Source of the DNA: Chrysoporthe austroafricana
Lineage: Eukaryota; Ascomycota; Sordariomycetes; Diaporthales; Cryphonectriaceae
Length of the DNA stretch: 64,000 nt
Direction: 5' to 3'
Assembly (NCBI GenBank): GCA_001051155.2
Contig: JYIP02000005.1
Location: 248,001 to 312,000, forward strand
This document shows, one piece after another, positions 44,976 through 54,891 of this stretch; within the stretch, counting starts at the first letter, position 1; each line of letters opens with the position of its first letter. The notes under the pieces are model-generated. The model worked only from the letters and a program-made list of their open reading frames with translations. It made no database searches and had not been told where the DNA came from. The position numbers and the translations under genes are program-made.

Positions 44976-45812
44976 TCAGACCACACTTTGCGGTTCCACG
45001 GCAGGTGCCATAAGCTTCCTCCCCGTTCTCTCCAGAAGCCCTGCCTCGCCGTATTCCTTCTCAAACATCTTTGTCTCCTTCGCATGTTTTCTTTTCACCC
45101 ACTGAAGCATCAACGTGCAGAGTACAAAGAGTGAGCCACATACTATCAGGGTGCCGGCCTCCACGGCACCTGTCGCCCTCGCCATAACGCTCCATTCCCC
45201 ACTCTTCTGTGTATACACAGTGACTATCGTAGATATCAGTCCCGCCACTGCGTTGGTCGCACCGGGCAGGAATATCTTGTTCAACAGCCAGACGTAGTTC
45301 CTACGCCAGCGGACAGCAAGCCACATCAGACCGAAAGTTCCTAATCCGCAAACGACTGCGGCGACAATCAACAGCGGGAGATTCTGAAAATCCTTCAGGA
45401 TCGCACTGGCGTCCGGATGACCTGCTAGACTCGGGTCCGTGGATAGTTCCTGGATGCTCGTGAATGTGCCCGGGAAGACGACGAAGCCTGCGAGTAGAAG
45501 CCACCCGTAAAAGGAAGCCAGGATGTTGTGAAACCTTGGAATTTTGTCTAAGCTGAGGAGCATCTCCATGTATTGTGTCTGCACCGTGTTTCCTCTGTGC
45601 AGGCCCTCGGTCGGCCGGCGAGGCACAGGGTCCAGGGTGTCTTTTATCGAAGGATTTCTAACAGTGGTATGGGTGCGACTGGAGACAGTGCGCTGCGGGG
45701 CGTGCCTGACGGACCGACTAGAATCCGGGTAGTGGCCACGGGTGGTGGTGCGAGAAGAAGCCTGCCTCGCCGGAGGCGGCTTGTTTGCGAGCGATGCGCG
45801 CGGTTCAGACAT
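44976..45812 (-). CDS. Fungal four-helix integral membrane protein, unknown function
   Basis: A single exon of 278 residues. The N-terminal third is Ser/Thr/Arg/Pro-rich and probably disordered (PARQASSRTTTRGHYPDS). Four hydrophobic helices follow: ASFYGWLLLAGFVVFPGTF, LPLLIVAAVVCGLGTFGLM, GATNAVAGLISTIVTVYT and TLIVCGSLFVLCTLMLQWV. The C-terminal tail is basic then neutral. The LDKIPRFHNILASFYGWLLL opening recurs in a conserved but unnamed ascomycete family, as far as I recall. No catalytic motif is seen. A TATA-like GCTATATACACC is about 75 bases upstream on the coding strand. Confidence 0.75.
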   Translation of the reverse strand: MSEPRASLANKPPPARQASSRTTTRGHYPDSSRSVRHAPQRTVSSRTHTTVRNPSIKDTLDPVPRRPTEGLHRGNTVQTQYMEMLLSLDKIPRFHNILASFYGWLLLAGFVVFPGTFTSIQELSTDPSLAGHPDASAILKDFQNLPLLIVAAVVCGLGTFGLMWLAVRWRRNYVWLLNKIFLPGATNAVAGLISTIVTVYTQKSGEWSVMARATGAVEAGTLIVCGSLFVLCTLMLQWVKRKHAKETKMFEKEYGEAGLLERTGRKLMAPAVEPQSVV

Positions 45813-45883
45813 ATCGTGCTGTCGTTCACTTCCGAAAATCGATGGACTAGCCTGCTAGCGGGACATCAGAAGGCGAGTAAGGG

Positions 45884-45893
45884 TGTATATAGC
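45884..45893 (-). promoter_or_regulatory. Putative TATA box
   Basis: GCTATATACACC on the minus strand, 75-80 bases upstream of the ATG at 45812. Confidence 0.4.
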
Positions 45894-46578
45894 TGTTCAT
45901 TGAACACAAAAGAATGGAAAGGGTTGTTGACGGGGCGCACAAAGGCGAATCTTAATAGCTGAAGAGCCTTTGTGGATGATGATTGTTGTCCAAACACTGC
46001 CACTCTGCCTCTAGGTGACAATGGACTTGACATCATACCTACCCCTTCGAGTCTCAGTCGCCGTGGTCTGGAATCTGGGTCACTCTTCGGACTGGTTGGT
46101 GAAAATTTAGGGTCCTTGCAAATCCGGGTCAATGCGGCATTGATCGTCGTCTGGGAATCTTGAATTGCTTCGAGGAACTTGGCATCCCTGACAGCATCAA
46201 CATGTAGGATGACATAGGCTCCGCTTCTAGATAAGCACGCACGTGGTATGGTAGATAGAGATGCCGCTGCCGCACGAGATTTCTCTCAGCGCATTTGATA
46301 TTATGCAAGCAGTCGGCAGACCGGGTCTGAATGTCTTCTCTTAGCATGATTCAAGATCATCGGCAATATAATGGCAAATCGTCTTGCATCTACAGGACTA
46401 CGAATACCAAGGGCTGGCAATGATCCGAAAAGTCTGACTGGCCAGGAAACGTGAGAGGACCTGGTAGGCATATATTCCTTGGAGCTCATCTTCATACGTC
46501 TGTTTCCTCTCAGCCGATGAATTATTCCGCACGATTCGCCTAGAGTCAGTCCCTCTGGTGGAGGCTTCAATAGAGGCT
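45894..46578. other. Intergenic, nothing recognised
   Basis: Frames are short or in the wrong phase behind the DJ-1/PfpI gene. No gene is called. Confidence 0.45.
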
Positions 46579-47307
46579 TCAGTTGGCCGGTAAGATATCC
46601 TGACATCCGTTCTTGATCGCAAACGGGTCATCCCCCGGATTCTTCTGGCGCGGGTGCTCAATCACGTCGCACACTGCCTCGGCCTTCTCATCACCATAGA
46701 TTTGTGCAATCAACGCCACCATGCCGTCCATGCCTGCAGCAACCCCTGAGGTGGTCCAGATATTCCCACTTGCAACCCATCGAGCCCTGGCCACCCAGTG
46801 CGTCTTGTCCGTCAGCTTCGCGGCGTTCCCCCAATACCGCTTGTTCGTCGTGGCTCTCTGCCCCTCTAGGATCCCAGCATCTGCGAAGAGCTTGGAGCCA
46901 GTGCAGATGCTGAACGCGTACTGCAGTGGCGGGTGGTCGGGAGAGCCGCGGTAGACTCTGCGAATAAACTCAACCATGGGTCCGATCTCCTCGGCCGGCT
47001 GGACGGCGCCGACACCACCAGGTACGATGAGTACGTCAAGCGGTGGCGCCGTGTCGAAGGTGTGTGTCGGGAGATACTGCTGTTGGCCGGCAAAATGCCG
47101 GCTTTTCGCACCTGAGCCACGCAGGGCAGGTGTCACGGCGTCCAACGTTGCGGCAATGACGCTCAGCTTAATCTCATGATGGTCCATGTAGACGGAGAGA
47201 ACATTGAGCATCTCTATCGGACCAGTCGCATCGAGCACTCCGAATCCTGGAAATATAAGGAGGCCATATGATAAAGGCACTGCGCCCTCAGTAGAACTGC
47301 TCGCCAT
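46579..47307 (-). CDS. DJ-1/PfpI-family (class I GATase-like) protein
   Basis: A single exon of 242 residues, started at ATG 47307 (MASSSTEGAVPLSYGLLIFP) because the open frame further upstream has no ATG. The fold's signatures are LIFPGFGVLDATGPIEMLN, then DVLIVPGGVGAVQ, and the nucleophile elbow YAFSICTGSKLFADAGILEG with the reactive Cys, followed by ATTNKRYWG and WTTSGVAAGMDGMVALIA. This resembles the isonitrile-hydratase/transcriptional-regulator-like branch. Members include glyoxalase III, deglycase, isonitrile hydratase and proteases, so the reaction cannot be fixed. It is cytosolic. The fungal subgroup is often annotated only as a DJ-1/PfpI family protein. Confidence 0.88.
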   Translation of the reverse strand: MASSSTEGAVPLSYGLLIFPGFGVLDATGPIEMLNVLSVYMDHHEIKLSVIAATLDAVTPALRGSGAKSRHFAGQQQYLPTHTFDTAPPLDVLIVPGGVGAVQPAEEIGPMVEFIRRVYRGSPDHPPLQYAFSICTGSKLFADAGILEGQRATTNKRYWGNAAKLTDKTHWVARARWVASGNIWTTSGVAAGMDGMVALIAQIYGDEKAEAVCDVIEHPRQKNPGDDPFAIKNGCQDILPAN

Positions 47308-47921
47308 CGTAGTATACTCCAGTAATGTTCGAATTGTAGCCAAGGAAGGCGAGTAGGATGATGGCCAGGCCAGGTCATGTTCACTGTGAGGAATAAATGT
47401 CCCAGTCCGCTGTTCTTATATCCTTACAACATCACAGCGAGGGCCAGTTTCGGTCGGAACTTTCGCTTCTCAAAGATGAGAGATGAGTGAGCAATGTTGC
47501 CGTCTCTGGAGACTGCGCTGCATACAAGTTGGTCATCTGGGCCGTACTGCCAATGACATTTCAGCTGATACTATGTAAGTGCCGACGGGCTACGGAGCCG
47601 GTCAAAAATCAACCCATTCTGCCCATTGTACGGGTGTCTGACAGGATATGCACCCAGTCTGATGATGAGTTTGGCGTGTTGTCTGTAGGTGCGTGTGTGT
47701 CAGCTTCGGTGCGGCGTCGCCAACTTTGGGCTTATGAGCAGGGGGCCGCATCCCAGGGGCCCAGCTCGTTTTATCGCTGCCTATCAGTGCCCGCCTATCG
47801 CCTATCAGTGCCCACTGTGCCGCCGGCATCGGGAGCTCCCGACCCAGGCTTCAAGCACGCTCGCCGCTACGGCTGCTTGAGAGCTTTCTCGTCGACACAA
47901 TCCGCTTGCTGAGGCCTCAAG
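47308..47921. other. Intergenic, promoter region of the DJ-1 gene and the M20 peptidase
   Basis: Divergent spacing between the two genes. A short near-duplication, CAGTGCCCGCCTATCGCCTATCAGTGCCCACTG, lies at about 47784-47818. No gene is supported. Confidence 0.4.
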
Positions 47922-49242
47922 ATGTTTCCCAGGCGCATGGTACAGCTCCTGCTGGGCTCCGTCCCGGCAATTGGCTCGGTCGCCGCCACCTCAGAGCCTC
48001 AACGGCCCCTCCTCGTCGAGCATCCTCCGGCCCCTTACGGGTTGAGCCACGGCATCTCGAAAGCGCCCTCGTACCGCGCCGACCTCCTCGCCCTCCACAA
48101 GCACCTGGTGGAGATTCCCTCGACCTCTGGTCTTGAGCACGATGCCGGTGACTTTCTAGTGGCCTACTTCGGCTCTAGGTCGTGGAACTATGAGGTCCAG
48201 CCCGTCCCGCCGAAACCTAACACTCCGTCGAACAAGGAGCGCTTCAATGTCCTCGCATGGCCCCCCTCAAGGGGGCCGAGCGCGGCGCCGAGCCCCAAGG
48301 TCCTCGTCACGAGCCACATCGACTGCGTCCCGCCTCACATACCATATTCCATCTCGGAAGGCGACGTGACAGAGTCCACCACCATCTCCGGCCGGTGCTC
48401 TGTCGACGCCAAGGGCAGCGTCGCGGCGCAGCTCATCGCCGTCCAGGACCTCCTCTCCTCCGGCTCGATCGCGCCCGAAGACGTCATGGTGCTCTATGTG
48501 GTCGGCGAGGAGATCAACGGCGACGGTATGAAGGTCTTCTCCGCGCTGAACTCCTCGTCGCTCAGCGTCAATGCCGCTGTGTTCGGCGAGCCCACTGAGA
48601 ACAAGCTTGCGTGTGGGCACAAGGGCGCTTTACGCTGCGACGTGACGGCGCGGGGCAGGGCAGCTCACAGCGGATACCCGTGGATGGGCAAGAGCGCGAA
48701 CGAGGTGCTGATGAGGGCCATGGTGAAGGTGCTCGACGCCGATCTGGGGAGTAGCGAGCGGTATGGCAACACGACTGTCAATGTGGGCATCATGGAGGGC
48801 GGAGTTGCCCTGAACGTGATCCCCGCGCATGCCGAGGCCACGTTACTGTGCCGCATTGCGGTCGAGCCGCAGGAGACGGGGCATGAGATTGTTGTCGAGA
48901 GGATCAGGGAGATACTGAAGGCTGTGGACGAGGAGGCATTGAACCTGGACTGCCCGGTGGGTCAGGGAGTAACGCCTTGCGACTGTGATGTTGATGGTAT
49001 GTTCCAGCCTGGGTTTTGTGGCTTCGCGTCGACTTGCTAACGCTGTCACTGCAGGCTTTGACACACTGGTCGCCAACTACGGGACAGATATTCCATACCT
49101 TGCGGGCAGCCACGCCCGGTATCTTTACGGGCCTGGGTCCATCCTCGTGGCCCATGGAGACAAGGAGGCGCTGACGGTGGGCGACCTCGAAGCAGCCGTT
49201 GAGGGCTTCAAAAAGCTCATCCTACACGGCCTGGGCCGATAA
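47922..49242 (+). CDS. Secreted M20 metallopeptidase (carboxypeptidase-like)
   Basis: Exons are 47922-48996 and 49055-49242, giving 420 residues. A signal peptide covers about residues 1-22. The M20 zinc and catalytic landmarks appear in order: VLVTSHIDCVPPHIPYSI (His and Asp of the first motif), GRCSVDAKGSVAAQ (bridging Asp), VVGEEINGDGM (catalytic Glu-Glu), FGEPTENKLACGHKGALRCD, the dimerisation-domain entry GRAAHSGYPWMGKSAN, and a final GSHARYLYGPGSILVAHGDKE (last 20 residues shown as GSHARYLYGPGSILVAHGDK) with the C-terminal zinc His. The family removes amino acids or acyl groups from peptides or N-acyl amino acids; fungal secreted members are called probable carboxypeptidases. A catalytic-site Asp-Gly-Asp pattern of some aminoacylases is absent. 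It appears intact. Confidence 0.85.
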
Positions 49243-49319
49243 AAGGCCTCACGGTCCTCCTCAATTGTTGAAAATTCGACGCCTAGGGCAGTCGCCCCGT
49301 TCCTTCACCACGGCGGACA
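49243..49319. other. Short convergent intergenic spacer
   Basis: 77 bases between the stop codons of the M20 peptidase and methylthioribose-1-phosphate isomerase genes, which converge. Confidence 0.6.
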
Positions 49320-50613
49320 TCATTGCCCCTTCACAACCTTTGCCCACCGCTCAGGCATGACCTCACTGAAATCGAACCTGCCCTCGGCATTCTTGACCAC
49401 TGCGCTCTTCTCCGTCACGATGGCGTCGATCAGCTCCGCAGGCGTGACATCAAAGGCCGGGTTCCACACGTTGATCCTCTGGTCGGCGATGGCCACCCTC
49501 GCGGTCCTGCTCACGTCCACCTTCCCATCAGCACCCACCACTGCCCCGCTGATCTGCGTCAGCTCCTCCCTCTTCCTCTCCTCGATCTTGATCCCCTCGC
49601 CAGTCTCCGTCTCCAAATCCACCGACGTCGTTGGCGCCGCCACCACGAACTTGACTCCGTGGTGCCGCGCCAACACGGCGAGCTGGTACGTCCCGATCTT
49701 GTTCGCCGTGTCTCCGTTGCGCACCACGCGGTCGGCGCCGACGATGACTGCGCCGATGTTCATCTCGGCCTTCTTCAGCTGGAACAGGGCAGCCGCCATC
49801 GAGTCGGTGATCAGCGTGGACGCGATCCCCTCGAAGACGAGCTCGAAGGAGGTCAGCCGGCTGCCCTGGTTGTACGGGCGCGTCTCGGTGCAGAAGGCAT
49901 GCTTGAGCAGGGCCTTGGCCTGCAGGGTGCGGATTATACCCAGTGCGGTGCCGTGGCCCGACGTTGCGAGTGAGCCCGTGTTGCAGTGGGTGAGCACGGA
50001 GATCTGGTTTGAGGCGGAGGCGTTGTGCTGCTTCGCCAGCCACGCTGCGCCGTGCTCGCCTATGGAGAGGTTGGTCTGCAGGTCCTTGGCAAGGATAGCC
50101 TCGGCAGTGGTGATGAAGGTGTCGAGCACCGCGCCCTGTGGCGTGGGCGTGGGGGCGGCGTTGGTGGTCTCCTGTGATGGGGAGCGGACGGCAGCCTTGA
50201 GATGGTTGATGGCGTTTGTCAGGTCCACGGCCGTAGGACGGGATTCCTTCAGGTAGTCGAGCCGGCTGTCAATGTAGGCGACTGCGCCGTCAACGGAGGT
50301 AGCTTCTGTACAGGAGTGTCAGTGAGCCGAAGCAGCTCGCAGGAAAGCGGATGAGCTGGTCCGTGAACGAGAATGTAGAAGGACGGAGACAGTCCCAGGA
50401 CGTACTGCATGCCCCCCTGTGCAACTCGACAGCCAGCGCGAGCGCAGCGACGATCGCGATGGCTGGAGCCCCCCGGACCCTCATGGACCTAATGCAGTCG
50501 AACGCCTCCTCGCATGTCGACACCTCGTCGTAGTGGTGCTCATGGGGGAGCCTCAGCTGGTCCAACACGTCCAGACGGCCCCGGGTGTACTTGACGGCTT
50601 GCAGGCTGGCCAT
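49320..50613 (-). CDS. MRI1: Methylthioribose-1-phosphate isomerase
   Basis: Exon 1 is 50406-50613 and exon 2 is 49320-50305, giving 397 residues with a GTACGT..TACAG intron. Exon 1 starts [20 protein letters not shown] and contains [20 protein letters not shown], the RGAPAI signature. Exon 2 contains the active-site Cys in [19 protein letters not shown] and the catalytic Asp in [19 protein letters not shown], followed by [10 protein letters not shown] and a C-terminal [19 protein letters not shown]. The enzyme isomerises 5-methylthioribose-1-phosphate to the ribulose form, an early step of methionine salvage from methylthioadenosine. The length and landmarks match the eIF2B-like family Mri1, not eIF2B subunits. 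The likely location is cytosol and nucleus. Neighbours do not include other salvage enzymes. Confidence 0.94.
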
Positions 50614-51657
50614 TTCTAGCAGTCTGCCTCTCCAAAGACTTGTTGCGGTGAAAATTTACGACCCTGATTATGGTGGTCAGTCAGGATATGAGTTGTCGAA
50701 GGGAGGTGTTGCTTGGTGGTTCCAGGGTGCTAGCGACGGCTGTGGGCGAGCTTGCGAACCGCGCACGAGCTGTGCAAAACCCCTCCATATTTACCTCACC
50801 TCTAGACTTACTCGTCGCCCCGCAAAAAGCTCTGCCCCTCCACACCGTCGATCAGGGCCCACGTGCTGCAGGGGATCCGTCAGGTAAGAGGATATGATAG
50901 GGCCTCTGCGGGCCTCGAGCTTTGTCTCAGATCCCACACCACTCCCTTGACCAGGCCATCCCAGGCTGCCAGGCAAGATGCCTCGCCCATTTCATGATCC
51001 TGTGGAAAGGCATAGCCTCTTCCAAATACCCATCCCCGTATAGACTATGAAGATGTATAGGAGGGCGGACTTGTCTGGGCAAGGAGATGGGTTTGGAAAG
51101 TGGTCCAGCAGATTAACCAGCCGCCAAATGCTTCTGCCCACTTGAGCGCCAACCCGCTTGGACGGCCACAACCACTTCGCATCTCGTTTTGGTTAATACC
51201 TCGTGTATAAAGCAGTTTTATTCGCTACAGTGTCATTGAGCCGTCGATTATACTTCTGAATGCGCTGGATCCGACCAAAATCCATGCCCACCCCCCTCCC
51301 GGACGTTGACGCTACTACATAGCAGACGTGGGCACAGCGCGCGGAGACATTTCCACTGCTATTATTAATAATCGGAGGTTGAATCGTCCCTACCGGTCGT
51401 CTGGAGGCTGAGATAGGGCGTCTTGGGTGCCCACAGGGGGTCGTGAAGGGGTGTTCGGCAGGCTGCGGGATCCGGAATCCGCCCATGACGACGACAGCCC
51501 ATACGTCCATCCGCCCTGCCACTTAGCTGGCAGCTGATAAAGCATGGCAACCTTATAGTCCTACAGGCGCTCCTCGTTCTCCTTGTCCTTGTCCTCCCCA
51601 TTCTACACCTCATTGTCATCCTCAGCCCCTGCCTGTCGTCGTCGTCTCCGATCGAAG
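50614..51657. other. 1.0 kb intergenic, nothing recognised
   Basis: Divergent promoter region between the MRI1 gene and the GGCT-like gene. Short frames on both strands have no recognisable features. Confidence 0.45.
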
Positions 51658-52902
51658 ATGGGATCAGCGCCATTGCCGCCGCCCAAGAGCAGCTCCGCCT
51701 GTGCAGCCCTCCAGCGCATCTGGGACCTCGACTTCACACCCAGGCCCCCGACCCAGGACTACCCACCCGTCTCGTCCATCCCGCGGACGCCCCAGGGTCG
51801 TCTTGACCGCGCAGTCCCCAAACCGCGGCTCGACGAACCTGTCCCCTCCTCCTCGCCCCTCGCGGCCCCATACCTCTCCGATGCGCCCTCCTCGACCGTC
51901 CTGTACCTCGCGTACGGCTCCAACCTCTGCGCGCAGACCTTCCTCGGCCAGCGCGGCATCCGGCCCGTCTCGGCGATAAACGTATCGGCGCCCTCGCTGC
52001 GGCTGACGTTCGACCTGCCCGGCATCGCGTACAAGGAACCCTGCTTCGCGAACACCGCGCCGCGCAAGATCCCCAAGCCGCCTAAGGTCCCGCCGGGACT
52101 GCCAGACCCGCCGGAGATTCCACATCCGCCACCGGGGTTCTCGCTGCCCCCTCCGGCGCGGGAGATCGGCTCTGTGGGCGGGAAGGATGTGGCCCACGAG
52201 AGGGCCCCCGGCAATCCTCAGTGGGATGGAGGTCTGATTGGTGTTGTCTACGAGGTCACTCCTGAGGACTACGCGACCATCGTGAAGACGGAGGGCGGCG
52301 GTGCTGCGTATCAAGACATCCTGGTGCCGTGCATCCCGATCCCAACCAAACCCCCTGGCATCCCCGAGAACCCGTCTTACCCAGAACTGCCGAAGCCCTT
52401 CCTCGCGCACACTCTCTACGCACCTCGGATTCCGAATAAGCCTGGAGGCGGGGACGGTGGGAGCGAGGTCTTGAGCACCAGAGATGGCGATGATGACGAC
52501 GGCGGCGATGACAAGGGCCCGCTTGACAAGCTTAGGGACTGGTGGGAACACCTCCTCCTTCAGCCTATCCGCCCGGACCCGGAGTATGCACAGCCTTCCG
52601 CTCGGTATCTGAAGCTCATCGTCGACGGCGCCGCCGAGCACGACCTGCCCGTAGAGTACCAGCGATACCTGGTGCTGTCGAGGGTGCTGGCGGATGACGA
52701 TGGAAGGGTGCCAGTCTGGTTTGCTCTGTCCATGGAGACTTTCTATCACTTGGCGTGGGGCGTGTATGATCGATGGTTCAAGCCTGTCTTTGGGGATGGG
52801 GAGAGGACGGTAGAGCAGAATGAGGGCGTGAAGGGCAGGTGGCTGTTGGGGAAGAGGAAGTCATGTGGCGACGAGGAGAAGCTGGGACTGCTGAGCCGGT
52901 GA
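51658..52902 (+). CDS. Gamma-glutamylcyclotransferase-like protein
   Basis: A single exon of 414 residues, started at ATG 51658 (MGSAPLPPPKSSSACAALQR). Its core has the GGCT fold signature LYLAYGSNLCAQTFLGQRGI near residue 83, with the conserved YGSNL nucleotide-binding-like loop, and GLIGVVYEVTPEDYATIVKTEGGGAAYQDI, where the Glu of KTEGG stands at the catalytic-Glu position. The enzyme family releases 5-oxoproline from gamma-glutamyl dipeptides or glutathione. Between these blocks sits a Pro-rich insertion of about 45 residues (KIPKPPKVPPGLPDPPEIPH), and a second acidic low-complexity insert (TRDGDDDDGGDDKG) splits the C-terminal half. The rest of the C-terminus (VEYQRYLVLSRVLADDDGRV) is not part of the minimal domain. 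Fungal members with such inserts occur, including the gliotoxin-cluster GliK type. There is no signal peptide. Confidence 0.82.
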   Translation: MGSAPLPPPKSSSACAALQRIWDLDFTPRPPTQDYPPVSSIPRTPQGRLDRAVPKPRLDEPVPSSSPLAAPYLSDAPSSTVLYLAYGSNLCAQTFLGQRGIRPVSAINVSAPSLRLTFDLPGIAYKEPCFANTAPRKIPKPPKVPPGLPDPPEIPHPPPGFSLPPPAREIGSVGGKDVAHERAPGNPQWDGGLIGVVYEVTPEDYATIVKTEGGGAAYQDILVPCIPIPTKPPGIPENPSYPELPKPFLAHTLYAPRIPNKPGGGDGGSEVLSTRDGDDDDGGDDKGPLDKLRDWWEHLLLQPIRPDPEYAQPSARYLKLIVDGAAEHDLPVEYQRYLVLSRVLADDDGRVPVWFALSMETFYHLAWGVYDRWFKPVFGDGERTVEQNEGVKGRWLLGKRKSCGDEEKLGLLSR

Positions 52903-53417
52903 TACTGCTTCGCAGTGCTGAACACTAACTACGCAAGCATGGGCTAGGATATTGCGAGCGACACTTCACACTGATCTGCCGGGACACCGAAACAAGTGAA
53001 GGCATTGAAGCTCTCTGCTCTGTACTCGAGCGGGTCTTGGGTAGCTACGTATCCCGCGGTATCGGCAGCAGATCAACATGTATTTGGTGATTGCCAATAT
53101 CGAGGCCGGGGCACGGAACCTCTGTATCTTCAATATGTGCGTGTGGAGCACAGCTGGTTATTCGAGAGTGAAAGTCAACCAAGGTTGGCCGTGCTATGTG
53201 GACTGTGAGGTACATTTCTCGATAAGGCGACTGAAAATGGCTTGTAGACCAGCGCTTTGTCTATTGAGCAATTGCGTGTCACATAACATGCCGCCGGGCT
53301 ACCCGCCAGCGTTTCTTCTACTTGACGAACCTTCTACTCTATAGCTTCCCTTCCCTCCTTTCGACTACACTTTGTCTCAGTAATAACGAGTGTCCTACCA
53401 TGTCTTTTTTTTTTAGA

Positions 53418-53814
53418 AAAAAAAAATCCCCTTCGAATCCCCGTCTCACCGAATCTGTTCCGCCCTATCTCGCGCCGGAAAGGCCTGAATTCGACGCGTC
53501 CAATTTTCGGATACCGCCCACTTCGGGATAAGTGGACTAGGCTGCTTCGTATTAATCGTGGCGATTGGGACGATGCTGTGTCTTATTCTCTAACATATGT
53601 CACGCTATACGACCCGACTACGCGACATCGAACGCGAGGATTGCAGACAAAAGCTGGGATGCGGGTCATCTATACCCTCGGCCACAAGATACTAGTCTGG
53701 CCGGCGAGAGAACTCATAGAGGCGACGAGGTTGAGATCAGAGCCTTTCGAATATTATCATCCCAAGTACGAGCTCGTAAGAGATCTCCAGCCGCAGCGAC
53801 CTATCCGGCTGTAA
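53418..53814 (+). CDS. Unassigned open frame, possibly an exon or disrupted gene
   Basis: A plus-strand frame is open from just after TTTTTTTTTTAG to a stop at 53814, about 132 codons. It ends in natural-looking sequence: RGDWDDAVSYSLTYVTLYDP, RGLQTKAGMRVIYTLGHKIL and FEYYHPKYELVRDL. The opening has no ATG, and the T-run plus AG just before it looks like a splice acceptor, so it may be a second exon whose first exon I cannot find. Alternatively, an ATG at 53401 in another frame gives MSFFFRKKKSPSNPRLTESV and stops at 53531; a shift near 53510 would join both. The 10-T and 10-A runs are slippage-prone. No family is recognised. Confidence 0.35.
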
Positions 53815-54732
53815 TGTGCTGTCGACCCGAGACAGTGTAGAAATATAAAATACTAGCACACGAGCGATTCGCGGTTGCAGTAGTCATTTTTCCGTAGATG
53901 TCCCTGCGTACATTTCGACACCGTGATCTTTAATTTTAAGGCGTCGGTGTGTCCTGTTTCGAGCGCACGGCCAGTGGAGCTGGCCGAGCGCTGCAACGCA
54001 GATCATCTTAATCATCCTGTCGCTGTTACTTCATTTCGGCCTATCAACGTAAGCTGATTACTGTGCTTTCCGTATTTCTCCTTTAGAGAAGGAATCTACG
54101 TCTCTCTTGACGCGTCCTGCGTTTCTCGTAAATGTGCTAGAGCTTTGATCGCTTCTGAGTCGTGTCTCTACCATGGGACGCAATGACCTGTCATAGCGAA
54201 GGGTTTGAGCATGTTTTGCCTAGCCTGACAGACTTTCGTACCTTGACAGCCCCATATCGAGTCTGGCATCTTTGGTCTCGAGCAGACTATCGAAATTGGA
54301 TCTACGAGCACAGACGGGGTTGAGATGTCTGACCAACCGTCCCTGCAATAGAGCCAAGTTGAAGATCCTAGGCCGAGACTAGAAACGAGCAGCAAGCACA
54401 GAAGCGGTGCCGTTTCATCATCACGATAATTGCTTGTAACACTCTGCATGTCTCCCCACATTAGGAGATCACCAATCCACGTTGACTACCATTCTCCAGT
54501 CTGATGCCTCACGCTTGCGCACGCGTTTTGACCGTAACTAGTATTACGACGCTCTAAGAACCGCAAAATCGCAACTAATAGCTCTATATTCTAATTATGG
54601 GTCTTCCGGAGAATTGGAGTCTAGGAGTATTCTGGATCTCGAGTTCAGATATCGTCACACTGCTGACGACGACAAGACCGCAGAGAGGGGTTCTTATACA
54701 GCTAAGCAATTGTGATTGTTATGGAAGAAGTT

Positions 54733-54740
54733 TATATAAA
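54733..54740 (+). promoter_or_regulatory. Putative TATA box of the heme peroxidase gene
   Basis: TATATAAA about 150 bases upstream of the peroxidase ATG at 54892. Confidence 0.45.
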
Positions 54741-54891
54741 GGAGAGTCATCCTCCCGTCTTGAGCATTAGATATGGAATCAATGCTACAGATACACCTAT
54801 TCTTGTTTATCACTCGTTTGGCTCGACTCGATCTGAATTTCTCGATTGTTACATATCCACTTGACTTGATCCATTCAACAAAGTAATTGAG

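Larger units (their letters stand above)
52903..54891. other. 2.0 kb with one unassigned open frame
   Basis: Apart from the frame at 53418-53814 and a TATA-like site at 54733-54740, nothing is recognised. AT- and C-rich tracts occur near 53400-53440. Confidence 0.45.

Noticed and set aside
49323..50256. Two long plus-strand frames (216 and 299 codons)
   Set aside because: They are antisense to the MTR-1-P isomerase, which has clear catalytic motifs.
51664..52749. Open frame of 361 codons on the minus strand
   Set aside because: It overlaps the GGCT-like gene on the opposite strand. GC-rich codon bias in that gene keeps the antisense frame open, and it shows no motif.
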